Below, piece after piece: positions 10,300 through 22,671 of a DNA stretch of 64,000 nucleotides. The position numbers and the translations under genes are program-made. This DNA is from Lyophyllum atratum (lineage: Eukaryota > Basidiomycota > Agaricomycetes > Agaricales > Lyophyllaceae): NCBI GenBank assembly GCA_014905825.1, contig JACGCN010000018.1:1-64000 (forward strand), read 5' to 3'. The number at the start of each line of letters is the position of its first letter. Positions within the stretch are counted from its first letter, which is position 1. The notes under the pieces are model-generated. The model was not told where the DNA came from. It saw only the letters and a program-made list of their open reading frames with translations, and ran no database searches.

Positions 10300-10304
10300 G
10301 CAGG

Positions 10305-11650
10305 GTCTTTCGCTCGTGGAGGAGGGCGCCCACGATCATCCCTCGTCACGCCTGGCGTCTCCGGCAGTTCTCTCCCCGCTCTTGTACTTAATACCGTAAT
10401 GTCTTCTCACGACCCCACACTGAAACATCCATCCAAAACTCAAGACACGGCCATTCGCAGCCACCCAGGCCGGACCTTTTATCTGGCTCGTCACATATTG
10501 CCGCCCAATACCCTCGAAGAATCGACATTCATTCTTTTCCACTGCTCCATCACTTGCATGGAAGCCCAGGTATCCAACATGTACCTCTCCCTGACCCCGC
10601 CGGCCCACCTCGTCCTGCGTCATCATTGTAACTCCACGTCGCACTGGAACCCCCAGTCGACACACGACTCGAACGCGCGTAGGATGAGGCCGACATAGCT
10701 GACCTTCAATCACGGTTTCTCACGTATCCGCCCCTGTTCCTCGAGGAGACCCACGAATGCTGTTCACGTCCCCGATGGTTGAGAAGCGTCTGTGTTAGTC
10801 GTGGGAAGCGCAGAAAGGGCGGCGGCCGGAATTCGGAGGAGAAGGTACGTTTCTTTCATTGACATCTCGCGGGCGTGCCTCATTCGGATCGATTCAGCTT
10901 CGCTCTGCCCTCGTCGACTTCCAGCCCCAATGTCTTTAGACATTCTTGTCAACCCTGAGGCACGATGTTCGCTTCACCGAAGACGCGAGACAAAAGATGG
11001 GTACGCTTCCGTTTGGGACTATCGTCTGCGAAGAAGCGGCTCCTGGGGTTTCTGGGCGAATTTTGGTGGGTGGCTGCTGGGAGGGTGGGGGGTATACGGT
11101 GGGGAAGAGGTTGAGCGGCCCGAAGAGCAGTTCGTTTCGGTTTGGGTATTCGGACGAAGAAGCGGGACATGGTCAGAGAGGCTGTTTATTGGTGCTGGAT
11201 AAACGAGATGCGAAGCCTTGGGAGGCGTAGGAGGGGTCGTTCCAGTGATGGTGAAGATGTCTCAATTCAACCTCCCCACTCTGGTAGGTCGAGTTTCCGT
11301 ATCATGCTGCCGTCCGACCTTACCCATTTCACGCAGGCATAACTACGCCATTTTCCTCCAATACCTCCTGTTCCGTACCTGCATCGTTCATGCACAAGCA
11401 CTACCTGATCGTCGACCCGTCTCTTGTACGAAAACGAAAGGCAAATGCGCCTCTGCTGGAACGATGGATTCAACGGAGAAACAGTCCCAAAGCCCACGAG
11501 TTTTCGATTCGATTTGGGGTGCCCGTCCCCGGGGTGGCTTTGAGCTCGCGAACGGCGTGGCCATCGGACGTTCGCTGACCAGGAAGATGTTCGAAAAGAT
11601 CAACTTAAGAGAATGCCATTTTCGAAGAGTAAGGTATCATGTCGTATCGT
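10305..11650 (+). repeat. Duplicated flank with remnant of the companion ORF (copy A)
   Basis: This continues the copy-A flank beyond the copia insertion and matches 51.2-51.9 kb and parts of 25.5-25.9, 36.6-37.0 and 46.9-47.4 kb. Around 10800-11130 it carries the companion-ORF signature on the strand opposite to F-box copy A: a GTACGT...CAG intron-like segment at about 10844-10899, then a segment whose DNA aligns with the other copies near GGGCGAATTTTGGTGGG (11054). Reading frames are not conserved, so this copy looks decayed. Confidence 0.45.
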
Positions 11651-11824
11651 AGCTCGTCCCATGTAACAGCCCAAGTTGCGATTTCACGGTCGCATGCTCG
11701 CGCCGTGGCTTCGACCTGTGTTGGACCTGTACCGCCAACTCTAAATCTTAATATGTGTACCGCGACGACGGTCGTGCGCTGTACCCGGCATAGGTATGTT
11801 TTTCCTGGAGAGACTACAGAACGG

Positions 11825-11953
11825 ATGATATCATGATGAGATCATATTTCGATAGGTAGCTTCAGAGTCAGCTTGAAGCACCACTCTCGACTTGACCTTG
11901 GCTGCGATATTTTCCCCCGCAGGTATAAAGACATGATATCATGATGATATCAT
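11825..11953. promoter_or_regulatory. Three copies of the palindrome ATGATATCAT upstream of the ATP-grasp gene
   Basis: ATGATATCAT occurs at 11825-11834, 11933-11942 and 11944-11953, that is 38-166 bp before the ATG at 11991. The longer unit GATATCATGATGAGATCAT near 11828 is repeated with one change (T for G) near 11936. Perfect 10-bp dyads at this distance could bind a dimeric regulator; that is inference. Confidence 0.4.
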
Positions 11954-11990
11954 ACCCGAGTAGATAACCTCTTCCGACCTAGGGTTGAGC

Positions 11991-13470
11991 ATGAAGCAGG
12001 CTAAGACCTCCACACCACGTAACGTCCTCCTAACCAATGGACGTTTTCCAACTACCCTCGACCTGGCTCGACAGCTCAAGCTAGCTGGTCATCGAGTTTT
12101 TGTAGTCGGTGCGTTGGCAAAATTGGAACTGCACTACCAGCTTACACCAACGGTTTTATAGACTGTATGCATTTCCACGTTTGCAGGTTCTCCAACACCG
12201 TCAAGCGGTCATATCGCGTCCCTGTTCCCCGCGAAGATCCATCGGGATTCATAAGCGGGGTGAAGCATGCTATATCCGACGCCCAGATCGACCTCGTCAT
12301 CCCTGTGCACGAGGAGATACTATATCTCGCCAAGGCATCCGACACCGACGAAGACTTACGCACCAAGCTCCTCGCGCCCGATTTCAAAACACTCGTTCGC
12401 CTCCACAACAAGTGGGAGTTCTGGCGCTTCTTGAAATCGCGACACCTTGACGTACCGAAGGCCCAGCTGTGTCGAACGTACAACGACATCTTGCAGCTGG
12501 ACAGGGATACGGAGTGGGCGGTGAAACCGGTGTATGGGCGGGCGTCGACGAGTATTTTCCATCTCCATCCGGGGGACAAACGTGTGCAGCCGCCAGAGAA
12601 CGAAGTGGACGTGGGCGCTGGAAAACACTACATCGCGCAGGAATGGATACACGGCTCGAGGTACTGCAGCTACGGCGTAGCATTGAGAGGTCGACTCGTG
12701 GCGTTCGCGTTATACCCAGTGAAGGACACCATCGACGGTGCGCTATTCAATTCACATTCTATACCCCGCTACTTAACACCCTCGTCCTACTAGGTTCTTC
12801 ATGTGTGTATTTCCAATCCATCGAGCACCCCAGGATCCGCACCTACATCGACCGCATCCTCGCTGGCCTACCCAATTTCACCGGACAGGTCGCCTTCGAC
12901 TTCATCGAATCCACCACCGCCCCCCACCGCCTCGTCGCCATCGAATGCAACCCCCGCGCCACCGCCGGCATCCACCTCTTCTCCGGCACCCCCACCCTCG
13001 CCCACGCCATGACCTCCTCGAATCTACCACCACACTCCCCGTCCGACGCCATCACCTCGAACATACAACGCTCCCCTACCGCGACGGCCCAACCCGGCGC
13101 GCACCGCCAGCTCGCACCGGGTATGCTCATGTGGCGGCGCAACAAAGGCGACTATGCGAAGACCGGGGCGCTCCGCGAGTACGTGCGGCACATGAAGCGC
13201 CTCACGACGAGCCGCGACGTCATCTTCTCAAAGCGCGACCTCATGCCGAGCTTGATGCAGCCGTTCCTGTTGACGAGTTACTATGCGATATGTCGGGAGA
13301 AGAAGCTGAAGTTGCCTGAGATGTTCCAGTGGGATTTGACGTGGGAAGTTGACGGGGAGGAGTTGGAGGGGGTGCGGAGGATGTTTGAGGAGGATGGGGA
13401 GGGTGATATGGGAGGGAAGGGGGGGAGGGTTGTTACACCGGGTACTGGGGCTGGAGAGGGGAGGGTGTGA
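11991..13470 (+). CDS. ATP-grasp family enzyme, 456 aa
   Basis: Exons 11991-12108, 12162-12737 and 12794-13470, joined in phase. The protein starts with a nucleotide-binding-like segment (NVLLTNGRFPTTLDLARQLK ... HRVFVVDCMHFH). An ATP-grasp fold follows, with HEEILYLA, LVRLHNKWEFWRFL, EWAVKPVYGRAS and AQEWIHGSRYCSYG in the middle domain. The metal and ATP site region is GQVAFDFIES ... LVAIECNPRATAGIHLFSG, where the E-x-N-P-R motif is characteristic of the superfamily. The C-terminal region contains APGMLMW and MPSLMQPFLLTSYY. ATP-grasp enzymes ligate a carboxylate to an amine or thiol through an acyl phosphate; the substrate here cannot be assigned. The last 40 residues are Gly/Glu-rich and probably disordered. 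It is the only copy in the window and looks intact. Confidence 0.85.
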
Positions 13471-13487
13471 GTACAGGGTAATGTTTA

Positions 13488-14440
13488 AGATATCCCGCCG
13501 TTGTGGTACATACCAGCGTCGTAGCCTCGTAGGACAATATTGAGATATGAATGAGACGGCTCGCGTTCACTGATATGACCCGTAGTCGTAGACACGGGGT
13601 CACAACGGTGGGTGGCGTGCGACTCAGCGAGCATCCTAGATTGGATCTGCAGCGGCGTGGCTCGGTCGGGATGAGGAGTACGAGGATGGAGGGTGCATCC
13701 GAGCTACCTTCAGGTGGAGTCCCAGGGAGAAGAATGGGGTATAGTAAAAGAAATATCGAAATCGTCGGAGAGCAAGTATCAGCAACGCGTATGAAGTCTA
13801 CTATCCGACAGCACCGAGCCATATTCACTCGCATCCTGTGCTAAACATCCACGAAGCCATAGGAGCAGGTGGAACTCGCTCGCTCCTGCGACTGAAACAT
13901 GGCGATGGGTCGTAGGGCGCCGCTAATACCGCAGCAAGGGTTTCCGGGGAGAGTCCTATTATTTACGAACGGGCGTCGAACATTGAGTCATCCTCGAGGT
14001 CGTATGTCAAGAGGCAACATAGGGATCGACATGGGCGACGGAATCAGGAGGCACAAGGTTAGAGCCTTGCTACCCCAGGTAACGTGGGCTGGAGAGGAAA
14101 AAGCGTCCTTCTAGGGTAAGACTACAGGATATCCCGCCGTAATGGTACCGTACATACCAGCCTCGTAGCGCAGGACAGTGTTGATGCATAAACAAAGGGC
14201 CCGCGTTCACCGGCATAACCCATAGTCGTAGATGCGAGGGTCATGACGGACCAGACGTTGACGGTGGATGACCTGCAACTCGGTGGAGACTAGAGATCCG
14301 ATGCGGCGTGGCTCGGTCGGGATGGGGAGTGAGGCACCGCTATTACCGCAGCAAGGGTTTCAGCTGAGAGTTCTATTATTTACGAACGGCGTCGGACGTC
14401 GAGATTGTTATCGACCCATTCTGGAAGTCGAGGGTCAGGA
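13488..14440. repeat. Diverged tandem duplication
   Basis: The block starting GATATCCCGCCG at about 13488 is repeated at about 14128, with about 80 percent visual similarity over the first 150 bases. Shared marks include ACATACCAGC, GGCTCGGTCGGGATG (about 13659 and 14310), CCGCAGCAAGGGTTTC and TATTATTTACGAACG. The second copy lacks about 220 bp present in the first (about 13680-13900). No coding potential was recognised. Confidence 0.6.
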
Positions 14441-17400
14441 GGCAAGGAAGAGATCGACATGGCGAAGCCACCCAACATACGTCGACACCTGTCTGTCGCG
14501 TGCCAATCGCACCGTACATCTAACGCCTCCATAACGGCCTTGAGCTGACAACGACGGGTACTCGTGTCCCCCGGTCCGTACGAATATATCCAGTACGTCG
14601 AGATTCATACGGGCCTGAGCACGAAAGTTCTCGTCAGCGGACGAATACAGATTCTCGTGTAAGTACCACACATACGATATCAAAAGCCTCGTCCTATTCT
14701 GCGGTGCACATGATCCACTCCAATGGCTCAGGAGGCCGATCGCGATCGACACAGACCCTCTGATGACGTTCTCGATATCATGATCACCGCACAGTTACCA
14801 GTGCATTCCCGGCGATCGACATATAGCGAAGGCTTTTTCCTAAAAACAATCGTTATCAGCGTCACCATCCGGCTCAGATTCTTGGAGATGTACATGATAA
14901 GACTCAGCTATAACGAAACATTCCTCCCAGATAGATCATCCATCTGCGCCGGGTCAAACCATCATGGACGATACATCATACGATCTGGGGTCCGTCCACT
15001 TATGTACATCGCGACGAGTCTGAGAAGTCCAGAAAAAGGTTCGCATTACCTCATCTAGAGAGGAACATAGATACCGTCAGCCCAGAGTAAAGGTTCCTGT
15101 ATGTCGTGGCTTGATAATCCTTACCGTGATAGCCATGTGGCACTATCTCTTTTCTAAGCTCCAAAGTTAGGTACCGCGTTTCAGTGTGAAGATGAGGACT
15201 TACTACGGGTTGGAGTCTACGCTCCTTGAGTTTTTGACGTTGGTAGCGCCAAAACACGGCCTGTGGAGTGAAATGATTAGAGCGAAAAGGCGTTGATTAT
15301 CTCGAATCAAGACTTACGACGGATTTATGTAAGAACTGGCTTGTTGCGTCTACTGCGCCACCACGCGAGTCAGCGTCGAACGTTACACCGGGTACGTTTT
15401 GGATCGAACCTCTGTACAGATGCGTCTAGGCCCTGTGGACGTGATGGCCTTTTAAACTGTTCAGACCACCAGAAACGTCTTGATGCGAGGGAAAGCGGGG
15501 CAGAAAGGGAGAAGTTGTCTGTGTAGCGCGCGTGAGAAGAGAAAAAATATGTTGGACTGGGAATATAGACCCTCTGACACATATGCTGCGAAAACGGCGG
15601 TGTCCAAACCAGATTTTCTCCGATATTCTGCACGCGCGGGGACCGGCAGGGCGAAACGATTTACCTCGGGCCAGGGTCTATGACGGAAAGAAGGCTATCG
15701 TCAGTCCCTGAGCAGATGGTTTAAGGGCAAAGATGGGGTGATGACCGGACGTACATGAGCGACGTAGGACATAGCTCAACGTATCTGGCACCATCACCGG
15801 TAGCTTTCGCCGCCCGCTGAAGTTTAGCTGCGCGTGGAAGATCAATTGTGGGGTCATACGAGGGCGCGTCAGACAGAGTACAAACCCTGTAATTCAGCGC
15901 CCTGACCGCGGTAACGAAGTGTCCCACGAAAGTATGATGCTTCAGCTCGTTATGGACATTCCCGCTTGATTATCTTAACTATCAGAAGGGTTCCCCGATA
16001 AATGACAGTGCGTACATACCTGCGTGTAATGATATTAACGAAAAGGAACGACATATCGGTAAAACCTTGGATTTGAGATCGAGGGTCGTCATGCAGCGGA
16101 ATGGCAAGGTGAAGAATCGGGGTACCCGCTCCCACGACTCATCAAGAGCTTGTGATGTGATTTCTCGGATGTCGGGAATTATGCTGAGAATTTGAATAAG
16201 ACCCTGGGTGAAGTGACACAGTGACGCTTGACGTTTGATCAGAATACGGGCGTAGGTGAGGTGCAAATCGACATACTGGGCAATGCTAGAATGTCCGCTG
16301 ATTCATAGGCCAACGCGGAGGGTCCGGATTGACATCCACATGCGCGGACGTACAGTATGTGTCGAGAGACCGCATGCCCACAGTGATGATAGCTGGCGGA
16401 CTCGGAGACGAGGTCGGAAAGTGCTAACGGCAGCCGGGCCTCGAGCTCCGCTGAGATGCGTAGCCGAGCCGCCCATAGCGAACGTTGATGAGGAGTCTGA
16501 AGCCGCGACTATGGTGAAAGCGGTCGAGATATCATGGTTCTCCAGGTCTTATCTTGTGATCGCCGGAGCAGAACCTAATTAGAGGGCTGACGGCTATTTA
16601 GCGATGTCTTTCGAAGAGCGGTGAGACCAAGAAATCGGACGTACGAGATACGGCAACAGCGTGAACTTTCGCCATCGATGTGAGTTGTAGGAAACCTGTT
16701 ATCAGAAGTCGTTTACTCACATGACACATAAACGAGTAAGGCACAAAACGAAGGTGAAAGAGCGAACGTGCAGCACAGCGCATTCCCGGTGAAACGATAC
16801 TTTGAAGTTTTACTCTGGGTAAGCGACTTGTATTGACGTTCATACGGTGTAGCTATGTCGCGGGTAGGATTTTGAGATAGAACCTAGAAGTTTTCTTATT
16901 ATCGCCGTCGGTCCGATTAGAGTGAGCGTGCCTGCTTTCGATTCACCGTCCAAGAGGATGTCGAAAGTTGACTCGGTCCTGGCAAGTTGCGGGAGACGTT
17001 GAGGCGTGGGATGTATGCCGTTGTCTGCCAAAATATCATAGCACAAACAATCACAACGTGTGCCTTCCTTCCTCCACACAAGTGTCGGTAAAAGTGAAGA
17101 TGGATCCTCCGTTGCTTCTCCGAGTCCGTTAAGCTGCCCCGATGAATTGCGATCCTCATGGGGCTCGTACAGTCTACCAAGTTTAGGGGCGCCACCGGCT
17201 GCTTAGGGTTTCGCAGTGCTCGGGGTCTTACTAGGGTACTTTTCGACGCCAACGGATGACGATGTCGGTTGCTGTGCTGCACAAGAATCAGGGTAAGTAA
17301 TTTATTGAGTGAAACCAACCTCGAATACTGAGGATCCGTCCCGTCTCTCAGGGTTGAGCTTTTACACCCTGCACAAGCACCTGATTCGTAACACCCTGCG

Positions 17401-18115
17401 ATGTGGGATTCAGAAACCGCGAAATGCTATCTGCGTCCCCACCAGATTCGTTGTGCCGCAAGGTCTTTGGAATACTGTGTAAATCTATCAAATCTCCTAC
17501 CGGAGGAGCTTATCGGGAGCCAAAGATTGTAGAACATATCTCCAGGTGGATTACGTATCGAATCAGAGGAAACGGTCGAATGAAACGATAGCGATAGACA
17601 CGACTATCTTACCTGGGTCTTGTTCCTTCGGTGGTCTCTATACGAAGCCTCATTGCCCGAACGTTCCCTGCTTTCGGACCGTATCCTGATATGTCGTCCT
17701 CTTATTTTCTTGTCGGGGCGAGGTGATTACCTCGTGTTCTGTTTGACCTGCGAGAGACATGACACCGCTGGAATTGAAGCACGTACATCAACTGAGTTGC
17801 CTATGCAAAACTCGTGGTTGATCTCTTTCACCAATACAGCCGAGCGCCACTTACAATGCATGCCCGTACTATCCGGGGCTCCTTCGTAAAGTAGAGCAGA
17901 GTTGACCGACGAGCCGATGGCTGACAACGACACTAGGCGTATATCGAAGTATGTTTGTTGTCTCGCACAGACGCAACATGCAAGAAAAAGCATGTCTCTT
18001 CGGGGCGTACATCACAAATGTACATCTACACATAATTAAGTAGGTCCACTCTGACACTGATGCAATCTTTTCACGACGTGAACGGCTGATGACGAGCGAA
18101 GGGAATCTGAACACT
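14441..18115 (-). other. Gene-poor stretch, possibly a decayed multi-exon gene
   Basis: No long ORF. On the minus strand there are several donor-like sites (for example GTAAGT, GTATGT or GTGAGT near 15195, 15313, 16016 and 16713) and short stretches that look coding but are broken by stops, such as TFDILLDGESKAG around 16925-16965 and TLRHNESGGDADSISR around 17415-17460. No family was recognised and no continuous model could be built. Confidence 0.3.
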
Positions 18116-19767
18116 CTAGATAGCTTTCTTAGTCTCGTTCTCGAGTGCGTCTTCTGCCAACACACGCGCGGCCTTCCCGTGCTTGTTCTTGTAGAAGACA
18201 ATGTCGCCGTCATCCTCGATAAAGCAGCACTCCGTAAAAGTGCGGTAGAGCGCGCGGAAGGTGTTCTGAAAGCATCGAAGGAACGTCAGAGACTGTTTGT
18301 AGGTTTTAAAAGAACGGCGTCGTACCGTGGAGTCATAGTTGTAGTCTTCCTTGAGGACCTTCTTGATGGCCTCCGTAACATACGGTTGGTTATCTAAAAT
18401 GTAGCAAGTGAGACCAGGATATCTTCGTAATAGATCCATTGAAGATAGGCTCACAAAAAGGAATCGAAGAGAACAAATGATGGGCGATCTGGAAGGAAAC
18501 ATTAGTTGGGTGCTCGGGATGTATCTAATAAAATGAGCGCACGTGGTCATGAGAGACGTTGTGCAGGAAGAAGCGCCCGGCCCAGCCGAGGAGCGGGCGG
18601 TCGACGGTGGACACGGCGCCGCGCAAGAAGGACCACTGCTTGTTGCGGTAGTGGGCGATGGTCGGGTCGGAGTGGTGTAGGTACGTGAGCATGACAATCC
18701 AGTGGTTCGAGAGCTGTAATCCCGATGTTAGAAGACAGGACGACTGGGGGGCAGCGAAGCTAAACGCACGAGGTATGGAACGAAGTAGAGCTTCGCAAAG
18801 TTAGCTATCCCGACTTCGCGCGTCCACATGTAGAGGAGGCAGGACATAAGGGTAAGTCCAATGTTGGACGCGATGACTCCCTTCCGCTCATGGGGCTTGA
18901 ACAGCGGAGAAGAGGGTTGGAAGTGCTGTGACGCGGAACGGTTGAGTAGGTGTAGATGGAGCGTAGGAACATTAGACATACGTTAGTGCCAGCAGGATAC
19001 ATCGGGGAGCCCATAGCATTGGTGGCGAGGTAGAATTGCCAGCCAAGCGCCTGCATGAATATCATGCGACCGAGTGTGTAGATGGGCGTCTCTTCGAAGA
19101 TCTCGTGGTAATCGGTGACGTGGGCAGAGGACTCGGGTGGGAGGTTGTAGTCGGTGCGAGTGCGGGGCACAAAGTTCTCGTCGCGCTCGATGGACATGGT
19201 CGCTTTGTGATGAGCGTGGTGCGTGGACCTCCAGGCGTAATAAGGTACGAGAATGAACTATTCGAATGTGATGAGCTGGATCGTTCGAAGGAGAGGGTAG
19301 AATCGAACGTACCGTGTGGAGACTGAATCCGACGATGTGGTTGAACCAAGCATGCTTCGAGAGCGAGCCGTGACCAGCCTCGTGAGCCATGCACCACCAT
19401 CCAGCGAGAATAACGCCTTGCCAGTGCCAGTAGAGGGCCCACAGGGACCATTTGACGGCGGCTCCGACGGTTGTCGAAAAGCCGTAATCTTGCACGAGCG
19501 ATGTCGCAGCAGGGTCGATCAACCACCCTAACTTGTAGACTGCGATCGCGCAAATGACGTCTCTAGCGACGTAGAGAAGAGCCTTCCCCGTGTTCTTCTC
19601 ATGAAGGTGCTTTGGTATCACAGAGTGAACTTGCGACAAGGTGAGCTTGATCGATCGCGTGAGTGCCTGATTGCGCATCGCAGAAAAACGAAGAGTACCT
19701 TGGTTGGAGTGAACGGCGTCTCCAGCCGCTTCTTGTATTCAGGGCCGTCTTTGAAGAGAGAGAACAT
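18116..19767 (-). CDS. Delta-12 fatty acid desaturase-like protein, 418 aa
   Basis: Membrane-bound di-iron desaturase that would insert a double bond into an acyl chain in the endoplasmic reticulum (oleate to linoleate for FAD2-type enzymes). Eight exons: 19699-19767, 19313-19645, 18982-19257, 18770-18925, 18543-18713, 18455-18488, 18326-18393 and 18116-18265; they join without frame breaks. The three histidine boxes are present: HEAGH in WWCMAHEAGHGS, HHAHH in AWRSTHHAHH, and HDHIAHH formed across the exon 5/6 junction (HNVSHDH then IAHH). Hydrophobic stretches precede and separate the boxes. It is divergent from the desaturase gene at 20863-22671, with about 1.1 kb between starts, and shares no intron pattern with it. 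HEAGH instead of HECGH and the overall divergence could mean altered position or chain-length specificity, for example a delta-12/delta-15 mix. Substrate is not determined. Confidence 0.88.
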
Positions 19768-20862
19768 GATGGTGTTCGGATTTCGTCAATCCACTGAGGA
19801 TGTTACTCCTGAGTAGAGATGAGGCGGGGGGATGGGGCCACACGGACCCAAGCATGGACGTATTTAATGTGTGGGCTATCGAACCGGGTAAATTCCCAGG
19901 TAGACACGACAGTCACTCGGCGTTGGCCGTTCGTGGCAGGTATCCATTTGGCTTCTGCAGTTTCAGTCACAGGTCAGTGGTGGCGGCGATGGAAGACGCC
20001 AAATTCACCACGTGACTTGCAAATTTATGACGGGGCTGGACCCCGAAACCCTGTTTCTGTTTACCTCTGCTACGTCGAGTAGCTTTCGATGGGATTAGTT
20101 ACCGAGCGCTGCCAATCCCACCACTACCACTCGCTTACTCTGGTTCTTACACGACCGCGGTTTCCGACTCCTTGTGGTCTCGAAGTGACTGACACGCCGA
20201 CAAGTTCGCACACATAGGAATTACATCACAGTTCCCCGCTGGAGTTCCTTGGTTGATGAACAGGATAGGCATGCTGTTCGCCATTCTTATGGATACATAG
20301 CCGCTTATCTTTTCACCCCGTCGCCGGCTCCAATCCTACATTATAGAAATCCACGTAACAAACACCGGGAGGGTACGTCTTGTGGTCGAAGAACTGTCCG
20401 TTCCAACCGTCGCTTCCCAGGTAGCCCTCTAGAAGTACTGGTGAACCAGTCGAGTAAACTTACGGAGATCCTACACCGCCGTATGCAAGCCTTCTAAGAC
20501 ATAATCATTGTCACCCCGTTCCTTTGTTTGCCATCCACATGTCCTAAAATGCGATGCGGATGATCGTCGTCTTCGCGCGGGCAGATATGCCTTCGGTCCT
20601 ATTCTCTTTTTGGAGTATCTCCCGCTGTGCATGCGTTGGGAAAAGGTGACAGTTTGTCCCCGATTCCCCTTTCGTTTTCCGTACTGATCTCAGATCTGTC
20701 ACTCAAGGTTACGAGTTTATCGCATTTTTATTAACGTATTGATTTTCGCGGACTCGACGGCAGTACGACATAAATACGAAGAGTTTGAAGCTCCATGCCT
20801 CCCATCATCGCAGCAGCTCTCAGCTTTCTGCACTCTCTTCCCTGTTATATAGTTTCTACAAC
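19768..20862. promoter_or_regulatory. Intergenic region between the divergent desaturase genes
   Basis: About 1.1 kb without a supported gene, holding both desaturase promoters. An AT-rich stretch near 20720-20780 and a pyrimidine-rich run near 20830-20850 lie just before the plus-strand ATG. No specific binding site is claimed. Confidence 0.5.
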
Positions 20863-22671
20863 ATGGGTGCTACGACTACCAAGAAATATTCCGAGGATGC
20901 GCTCCCCGCGTACACTCCTATGCCCTGGTACGCGCTTTGTCTCGCGAGTGTCGAGAAACAACTAAAACTTCCATCACCTTAGGTCTCTCAAGGAGATTCG
21001 GGCTGCTATACCTGGCCACCTCTTCATTAGGGACACCCCCAGAGGGTTGCTCTACTTCGCTCGGGACGTCTTGTTGGCGGCCGTTGCCTGGTCGCTCGCC
21101 ACCACCATAGACCCCTACTTTAAGCAAACTGCTACACGCGAGCTTCTTACTCCCGTAGGCGCTGAAGTCGCCCGGTGGGCCGCCTGGGGTGTCTAGTAAG
21201 TCTTACACGGTAGAATCGGATGTTCTCTCAGCCTAATCGCTGTTCCCTCCGCAGCTGGTGGTTCCAAGGCCTTATCTTCACCGGTATCTGGGTTATCGGA
21301 CATGAGGTGAGCTTGATCGTTCCCATCCATCGCGACCCCGTCTAATGGTGTATTCCAGTGCGGCCACGGTGCTTTCTCTGACCACAAGATCGTCAATGAT
21401 ATCCTTGGCTTCGTGAGTTCTTCATGTCTCAATTTACATCATGACTGATGGCGTTCGCGCTAGGTCACCCACACGTTCCTCTGGACTCCCTATTTCAGCT
21501 GGAAGATATCCCATCATCGCCACCACAGCAATCACGCTTCCATGGAGCGTGATGAGGTCTATGTTCCCAAGACCCGTGAAGATCTCGGTATCCCCGACGA
21601 GGCCGAAGGTGTCGAAATCGACTACGAGGAGATCTTTGGCGACACACCTATCTACACTCTTTACATGTTAATCCGTCAGCAAGTTCTTGCTTTCCCCGCT
21701 TACCTGCGTGAGTCGCATTCAGTTGGTTGAAAGCTCCTGCGAGTTCTGACGTTCTCGTCAGTCTTCAACGTTTCGGGCCAGAAGACCTATCCCAAATGGA
21801 CCAACCACTTCGATCGTGAGTAGATCTCTGCACTAACCGGAGCATTAACGAACTTATCGCGAAACACAGCCAACTCTATCCTCTTCACAAAGGCACAGAG
21901 AAACGCCGTCATCATGTCCAACATCGGAATCGCGGCCATGGTCTGGGGAGTCAGCTACGCCAGCTCCGTCTACGGTGCCGCCGAAGTCATCAAATACTAC
22001 GCTATTCCCTGGCTCGAGGTCTCCCATTGGTGTATGTGCCGCTCAATTACACTTTTGACGAATCTGACAGTTCGACCACAGTCATCATGATCACCTACCT
22101 TCACCACACCGACCCGGAGATGCCTCACTACCGTGGCAAGGAGTGGAACTTCCAGCGCGGTGCCGCTGCCACCGTTGACCGCAACTTCCTCGGATGGCAG
22201 GGACGCTTCTTCCTCCACGACGTCGCCCACTTCCACGTCATCCACCACGTACGTGCCTTCATCGATTTACATGCCACATCATACTAAGCACCACGATCCG
22301 TCCAGTTCTTCCCCAAAATGCCTTTCTGTATGTCGCCAACCGATATAGCCTCAATTGATACGGGGTTTCTCACGATTACCTATTTTTACAGACCACGGAC
22401 CTGAGGCTACCCAACACCTAAAGGCGTTCATCGGTGACCACTACGCCTACTCTGAGAAGCCCGCTTTCAAGGCTCTCTGGGACAACTACAACAAGTGTCA
22501 GTTCGTCGAAAACGAGGGTGCGTTGTCATCAGTTCCCGCTGCCTTCAACGCAACAATTGACTTACTTTCATTCAACTAACAGGTGAAGTTCTCTTCTACC
22601 GCGACAAGAAAGGTCAAGCTCTCCGCAGGCCCGCAGACCAGTACCGCGTCAAGGGCACGAAGGCTCAGTAG
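20863..22671 (+). CDS. FAD2: Delta-12 (oleate) fatty acid desaturase, 415 aa
   Basis: Converts oleoyl to linoleoyl chains on membrane lipids in the endoplasmic reticulum. Eleven exons: 20863-20927, 20983-21195, 21255-21306, 21359-21412, 21464-21707, 21762-21815, 21870-22031, 22082-22248, 22306-22327, 22392-22517 and 22583-22671. They sum to 1248 bases in one frame. Histidine boxes: HECGH (split by intron 3), HHRHH in [11 protein letters not shown], and HVIHH in [15 protein letters not shown], the classic third box followed by FFP. Membrane segments surround residues 50-110 and 225-270. The start [17 protein letters not shown] and the [10 protein letters not shown] segment are typical of fungal delta-12 enzymes. 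The 22-bp exon 9 is unusually short. Of the two desaturases in this pair this one looks the more canonical. Confidence 0.92.

Noticed and set aside
12801..13319. 172-codon ORF rich in His, Arg and Pro
   Set aside because: Alternative frame of the GC-rich third exon of the ATP-grasp gene.
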